DNA of 64,000 nucleotides from Metopolophium dirhodum (Eukaryota; Arthropoda; Insecta; Hemiptera; Aphididae): positions 33,836,270-33,900,269 of the forward strand of contig NC_083560.1 of the NCBI RefSeq assembly GCF_019925205.1, given 5' to 3'. Both the position numbers and the translations under genes were made by a program. Within the stretch, counting starts at the first letter, position 1, and each line of letters opens with the position of its first letter. Below, one piece after another: positions 59,480 through 64,000 of the stretch. Below the pieces are notes generated by a model. That model saw only the letters and a list, made by a program, of their open reading frames with translations, was not told the origin of the DNA and did no database searches.

Positions 59480-59950
59480 ACCTAAGGTGATCGTCATGAG
59501 AGTTTTATGAAATTTGCGAAAACGACGCGCGACGGTTTATTTGTACATAGTGAGAATTACAGAAACTTCGTTGCAGGCGAATTTTCTATAATGTAACAGA
59601 ATGTAACATGAACGTATGCTATGATCGTGATTGCCGTTGAGCGAGTAGCTACTGCTGCCGCGCGTCGTCGCAACTGCCGCCGAGCCGCCGCCGCCGAAAC
59701 AGAAGAAAAGTAACGATTAGACCATGAGTCCCTGGTACTCCAGCCCCCAATTATTCGATTTAGTTCGTACGTTTTAGTAGCGTTTTCACTATCCCGATCA
59801 ACCTGATCCACGGACCAACAATATTATTATTATTATCATTTTTGTTGTTCAGTCTGAACCAGCGCGCCGCAGTCGTGGCGCCGCGAACTAAGTAAAAAAT
59901 GCACGACGGTGTGTGTACAACGAAGCAGTCTCCGCCTGTTTAAACTGTGT
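59480..59950. promoter_or_regulatory. CpG-rich block, candidate promoter/first exon
   Basis: In a very AT-rich window this stretch is rich in CG (GCCGCCGAGCCGCCGCCGCC at about 59675-59694, GCGCGCCGCAGTCGTGGCG at about 59861). An arthropod initiator-like TTCAGTCT lies at about 59849. A short ORF starts MHDGVCTTKQSPPV at 59899. An antisense frame at 59557-59811 is low-complexity Ala/Arg. It may be a transcription start region of a gene whose coding exons lie outside or further on; direction uncertain. Confidence 0.3.
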
Positions 59951-60263
59951 AAAATACAAATACGTACATTTGTTATACGACATAATCAATTTTCTAATGC
60001 ATCAATCAACAACTAGTAAACTCCAAAACATCAGAAATATTGTGAAGAACGTGCTTTTGTAAAAATCATCAAAATCGTACGTTTAGGAATTGAGTTATAA
60101 ATGAAAAAGTACGAACTTTTAATGGATTAAATAATTTAAATTTTTTATTAAATTCAGAATTACGGTAGCCGTTGTCGTCGTCGTAGTCATCGTCACAATT
60201 CAGCAAAGTCGTCGGGAAAAATATGACAAAATTACCGTACTATAAACAATATTACCGTAATAT

Positions 60264-61054
60264 CGCGGGTTGAGAATGAAAAGGTTCAATATCACAATAT
60301 CCAATTGTTCACCACGGTGATTCTTAACTTTAATACCCAATATCTTTTATCAGTTTATCTTATGAACATAACCATAATTTTAATGAATAAATAAATACAA
60401 TAATTATTGTCAGATACATTGTTAATATTAAGTATTAGATATCCACACATTTTATAAAGCCCAAAAAATATTTATAATGACATTTGTTTTTACATTATTT
60501 TAATGTTTAATCGAAAACAATTATTAAAAATTTGAGCAATAAATAATTAAATTGCTTAATGTACCTACCTAACTAATTTTATCATTTTTATTATATTGCA
60601 GATTGAGACTCCATTATAATTTATAACCCCGCTAATTATAACTATAATAAGTAATATCACATCACACACCATCGTTGACACTTCTTAAAAAACATTAAAA
60701 GAAAATTACAAATTTAAATTGGTGGCAAATGGCAATTGAAATTGATAACATATACTAAATAGTTTTTAAATTCAATTTTTAATAATAAGATAATAATATT
60801 AAGTCTATATTATATTATGACTACTTTTACAAAAAAAATTGTTCGATATTATTATAATTTTTGTTTTTATTGTATATCATCGACATGTATTATTTATAAT
60901 ACCTTTTAATACTAACCAACATTGAATGACATGACATTTTCATACTTACGTAAACTGGTAAACTTATCAGAATAAAATAGATCTATCAAACTACAACTAT
61001 ATTCACGATTCAGTAATTTTTCATGACAAAGAACCTTTTCATTCTCAGCCCGCG
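60264..61054. mobile_element. Inverted-repeat element, GAGAATGAAAAGGTTC ends
   Basis: The left end CGCGGGTTGAGAATGAAAAG (60264) and the right end ending at 61054 are inverted over 24 bases with one mismatch. About 740 bp of non-coding AT-rich sequence lies between. The same terminus occurs alone at 29479. No target-site duplication recognised. Confidence 0.65.
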
Positions 61055-61418
61055 CGTTCTTATAGACAATTGTGTAAATACTCAATATTTACTCAGGTAT
61101 TTACACAAAAAATTATTTAGAATAGTATATAAATATTAATGATAATATTTTAAAAATAATAATAAGTTATATTTGAATAGTCCTTCACCGTTTAATTATT
61201 TTGTTCATCACACTTTGTTTCTTTTAAGAAATAACTCCTCGCCAAGTAAATAAATTATTGAAACAAAATAAGTTTACTTAAATTCAATATACTTAGCATT
61301 TATTCATGATATCACATCTTTACAGTGCTTAAAGATATTTGTTTTTACTTAGCAATTTTACACCTAGTTTACGAAGGTTTTTGTTGTGATCTAAATCAGG
61401 GGCGGCTCTAGACAAATT
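61055..61418. other. Spacer, nothing recognised
   Basis: AT-rich sequence between two mobile elements; its last 30 bases (GGGGCGGCTCTAGAC) look like an older repeat that received the adjacent insertion. Confidence 0.4.
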
Positions 61419-61426
61419 GTGTACAT

Positions 61427-61727
61427 CAGTCCCTAAAATATTGAAATAGCTACTCTTAATAACAATGAATAATAATAACTATAATAAGAGTAAAAGACGT
61501 AACAACACATTGTTTACTGTGTGTCTATGTAGTAGTTAATAATTTATTAAAATGTGGTTTGGCAAAAAACTGTTAAAATATAAAAAAAAAATGTGAAGAT
61601 ATAAAATTATACATTATATTATTATAAAGGTGTAATTAGAATAACACACTTTTAAATTTCGTACTATACACTGCACTTTTCGTACTACACAAAATGTGCC
61701 GTACTATACACACAATTTTAGGGACTG
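61427..61727. mobile_element. hAT-like MITE, copy 2 (301 bp)
   Basis: Perfect 13-bp inverted ends CAGTCCCTAAAAT/ATTTTAGGGACTG with an exact 8-bp target duplication GTGTACAT (61419-61426 and 61728-61735). Subterminal GTAGTACGAA-like units occur in inverted form. It is the reverse-oriented, shorter relative of 5653-6061. A clean, probably recent insertion. Confidence 0.85.
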
Positions 61728-62018
61728 GTGTACATAGGAAAAATCAAAATTTGCCGCTCTTTCGTTTTGATCTCTCTATTTACCCCTTGTCCCCTTAACC
61801 ATATCCTCAAACATATTCACGTCTACTTCGAGTTCAAATTGCAGTATACGTTATAGTTATAATTTATAATTTACAAAAAAATATTTTTATTCAACTATGG
61901 ACAATCAATAAAGGATAAACAATTTTATTTTTAATTACATTTAAATAGTTCACAGTTTTGTTGAAATTTAACTACCTTAAAATAATACATTTTCTTCAGA
62001 AAAATGTTAAAAATTATT

Positions 62019-62270
62019 TAAAAATTAGAGGGAATTGACCTCTTATAAAATTTAAAGGTACGATTATTATCTAGGCAATCATATGGGATTTTTATTATAT
62101 TTTTATTTTAAAGCGAGTTATGAGTATTTTATGATGTACAGACAATTTACAATTTTAAAATACTCATAACTCGCTTTAAAATAAAAATATAATAAAAAAA
62201 CACATGAGATTGCCTAGATAATAATCTTACCTTCAAATTTTATAAGAGGTCAATTCACCCTAATTTTTAT
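62019..62270. mobile_element. Near-perfect hairpin element, about 250 bp
   Basis: Arms of about 112 bp (62019-62130 and 62157-62270) are inverted with few mismatches around a loop of about 26 bp. They contain GCGAGTTATGAGTATTTTA and its complement. It is related to 11310-11680. A transcript would fold into a long double-stranded RNA. Confidence 0.75.
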
Positions 62271-63284
62271 ATACCAACAGGTAACAAATCCATTGCTATT
62301 ACTCTACTTCACGAATTATAAAAAAAGATATGAGTACCTGCCTTATACCTATAATTACCTTACTTACTATTCTTATGTTGGCTCTTAAGTTATACCTACT
62401 AAGGTATACTAAATAATTAATAATCTGATTTCTTAATGCTAATAATAATTAATCATTTCTGTAATTTTAAGTTTTAATAATACCTAAATATTAATAAATA
62501 ATTCATTTTTTTCAAAAATTGAAATTAATACTTGTTTTATTTTGTTTATGTATGATTGTATGAACTTGCATAAATTTAGTTTTATAAGTGATAACCAAAT
62601 TATTATAACAACATAACGAACTAACAAATAAAGTTGATTGGATTAATTACTTACTGCATGTTACTTGGTAATAATTAGTACTTAGTAGGTAGGTGGCAGA
62701 TAAGTTTTATAAGTTAATACCTACCTACTTTATTGAGCAATGTATAAACTAGAAGTCTATAAATCATAAGTATACCTATACCAGTATTGTTGTTTGTAAT
62801 ACATTCATATTTCATTATAATACTTATACCACGTACCAAACACCAGACTATTACCTAATACCTATACGAGTCTAAAAACACTATGTTATTTCTATTGATG
62901 TATCTTATTAGTGTGTCCCTGTAGGTAAGGCATAGGTAATTTAAGTTAGGGGTGTATGGTTCGATCCCGACTCACAGGTCATTGGTATGATTTGATAAGA
63001 CTTGAATATTTTTTTCCTATTTTTCCGGACTCCACTTTGTGTACTCTCAGCGAAGTCGGTGCGCTGAAATAGGGAAGTCTCGTGTTACTCTATATGATTG
63101 CTATGAAAGTTACAATGTGACGAAACATAGAACATTATTTTGGGACATCGCATTCAGTAACTTCACAGGTAGGCAGTGGCGCCGAACTCAACATTTTTTT
63201 TGTGAAGTGAAATCTAGAATTTTTTACCCAATCCAACATTTTCAGCCATCTAATATAATATAAAAATACACACTACACACAATT
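62271..63284. other. Spacer with a tRNA-like B box
   Basis: At about 62950-62972 the sequence GGTTCGATCCCGACTC matches a tRNA B box, but no acceptor stem or convincing A box folds with it. It may be a degenerate SINE. A hAT-like CAGTGGCGCCGAAC lies at about 63174. The open frame at 63039-63263 is unassigned. Confidence 0.35.
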
Positions 63285-63560
63285 TTAGATTCTGAGCGGA
63301 GCGACGAATGTATTGATTTTACAATGATGTGTGTTTTTTTATTTTTTTTTTATTTATGTGTCCGTGTACACGATTAGTAGTCAAAATAATGCTTCGATTT
63401 TCAACTTTAGTATCTTGTTCGACGGGAAAGTGAATCTAGTTGGTAATTTTGGGAGGTCAAAATTAACCCAATAGTTTTAAAAAGCGACCGGAAAAACAAA
63501 ATGAAAATTAAGGAAAAACGGGAATTTTTACGCAAAATCGGGTTTTGACAAAATCGAATT
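63285..63560 (-). repeat. Family A repeat, 3' end copy
   Basis: Starts TTTTAGATTCTGAGCGGAGC and includes ATTGATTTTACAATGATGTG and AAAACGGGAATTTTTACGC, in the same orientation as 18620-20275. It breaks off near 63560. Confidence 0.65.
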
Positions 63561-64000
63561 TTAGTTTGTGGTATAACTTAAAAACAAATTTACGTATACA
63601 AGTTGTCGCCCTAGGCTCGAGCCTCACTGGTATTGCGTGTATTGCATGTATATACGACTCAACGAGATGCGATTGTTTAGTGTATTGCGTGTATCCAGCG
63701 CGACGGTATTATAATATTATTATGCTAAAAACTCGGAACAATTTTAATAAGAAAATAAACAATCTGGTGATTAATTCATTACCCGTGGCAACAATTTATT
63801 AAGGTCGATGGTAAATCATATGCTCTTAATTCTGTGATTTGCCTTCATGGTCCATCTATGACTTAAGTCGCAAGCCCATTACACATCAACTATTAAACAT
63901 GATAATAAAATATGGTTTAGATGTAACGATATGTCTATGAGTATGGAACGCTGGCCTCGTGGTGGAAAAGATGTTTACGCGTTATAGTTTTAGAAAAAAA
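63561..64000. other. Window end, nothing recognised
   Basis: No recognisable gene; the open frame running to 63802 has no known domain. Confidence 0.35.

Noticed and set aside
62950..62972. tRNA gene
   Set aside because: A B box is present, but no acceptor stem, anticodon arm or clear A box can be folded.

Overview
The window is AT-rich, repeat-dense eukaryotic (insect) nuclear DNA, almost certainly from an aphid or close relative. The evidence is a pair of fungal-type carotenoid genes: a carotenoid (phytoene) desaturase on the + strand (31628-33289, two exons) and a bifunctional lycopene cyclase/phytoene synthase on the - strand (38197-41180, three coding exons). They lie tail to tail with about 4.9 kb between stop codons. 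Such genes are established in aphids, adelgids and phylloxerids (and, separately, in spider mites and gall midges) as horizontal transfers of fungal origin. Both genes here have GT-AG introns, intact catalytic motifs and no internal stops, so both look functional. Species cannot be fixed from the sequence alone.

How the genes work together: the C-terminal half of the synthase/cyclase condenses two GGPP into phytoene, the desaturase introduces the conjugated double bonds (lycopene/torulene-type products), and the membrane-embedded N-terminal half of the synthase/cyclase closes the end rings to gamma/beta-type carotenes. The two genes therefore suffice for a GGPP-to-carotene pathway.

Layout. 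1-7300: foldback/MITE elements packed end to end (Tc1-like, hAT-like and MULE-like ends, several with target-site duplications) and a TG microsatellite. 7300-21250: more foldbacks, copies of a high-copy interspersed repeat (called family A here) and a diverged tandem duplication. 21250-23220: decayed Ty3/gypsy-like retroelement on the - strand. 23597-23886: tRNA-derived SINE. 24100-31500: foldback with an iterated CCCGAA motif, then repeat relics and the desaturase upstream region. 31628-41541: carotenoid gene pair. 41550-50800: family A, a fragment of an EEP-type endonuclease, and a 1.1 kb hAT-like element with an internal tandem duplication. 51400-54343: tandem repeats and a decayed LTR-retrotransposon gag-protease ORF on the - strand with a macrodomain (OARD1/TARG1-like) attached. 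54600-64000: further repeats, a CpG-rich block that could be a promoter, and a near-perfect hairpin.

Most interesting: (i) the carotenoid pair, bracketed by direct copies of family A that could recombine and change gene copy number; (ii) the macrodomain downstream of a retropepsin in a retrotransposon; (iii) several non-autonomous transposons built from short motifs iterated many times in their long inverted arms. All family assignments come from reading motifs by eye; no database search was run.
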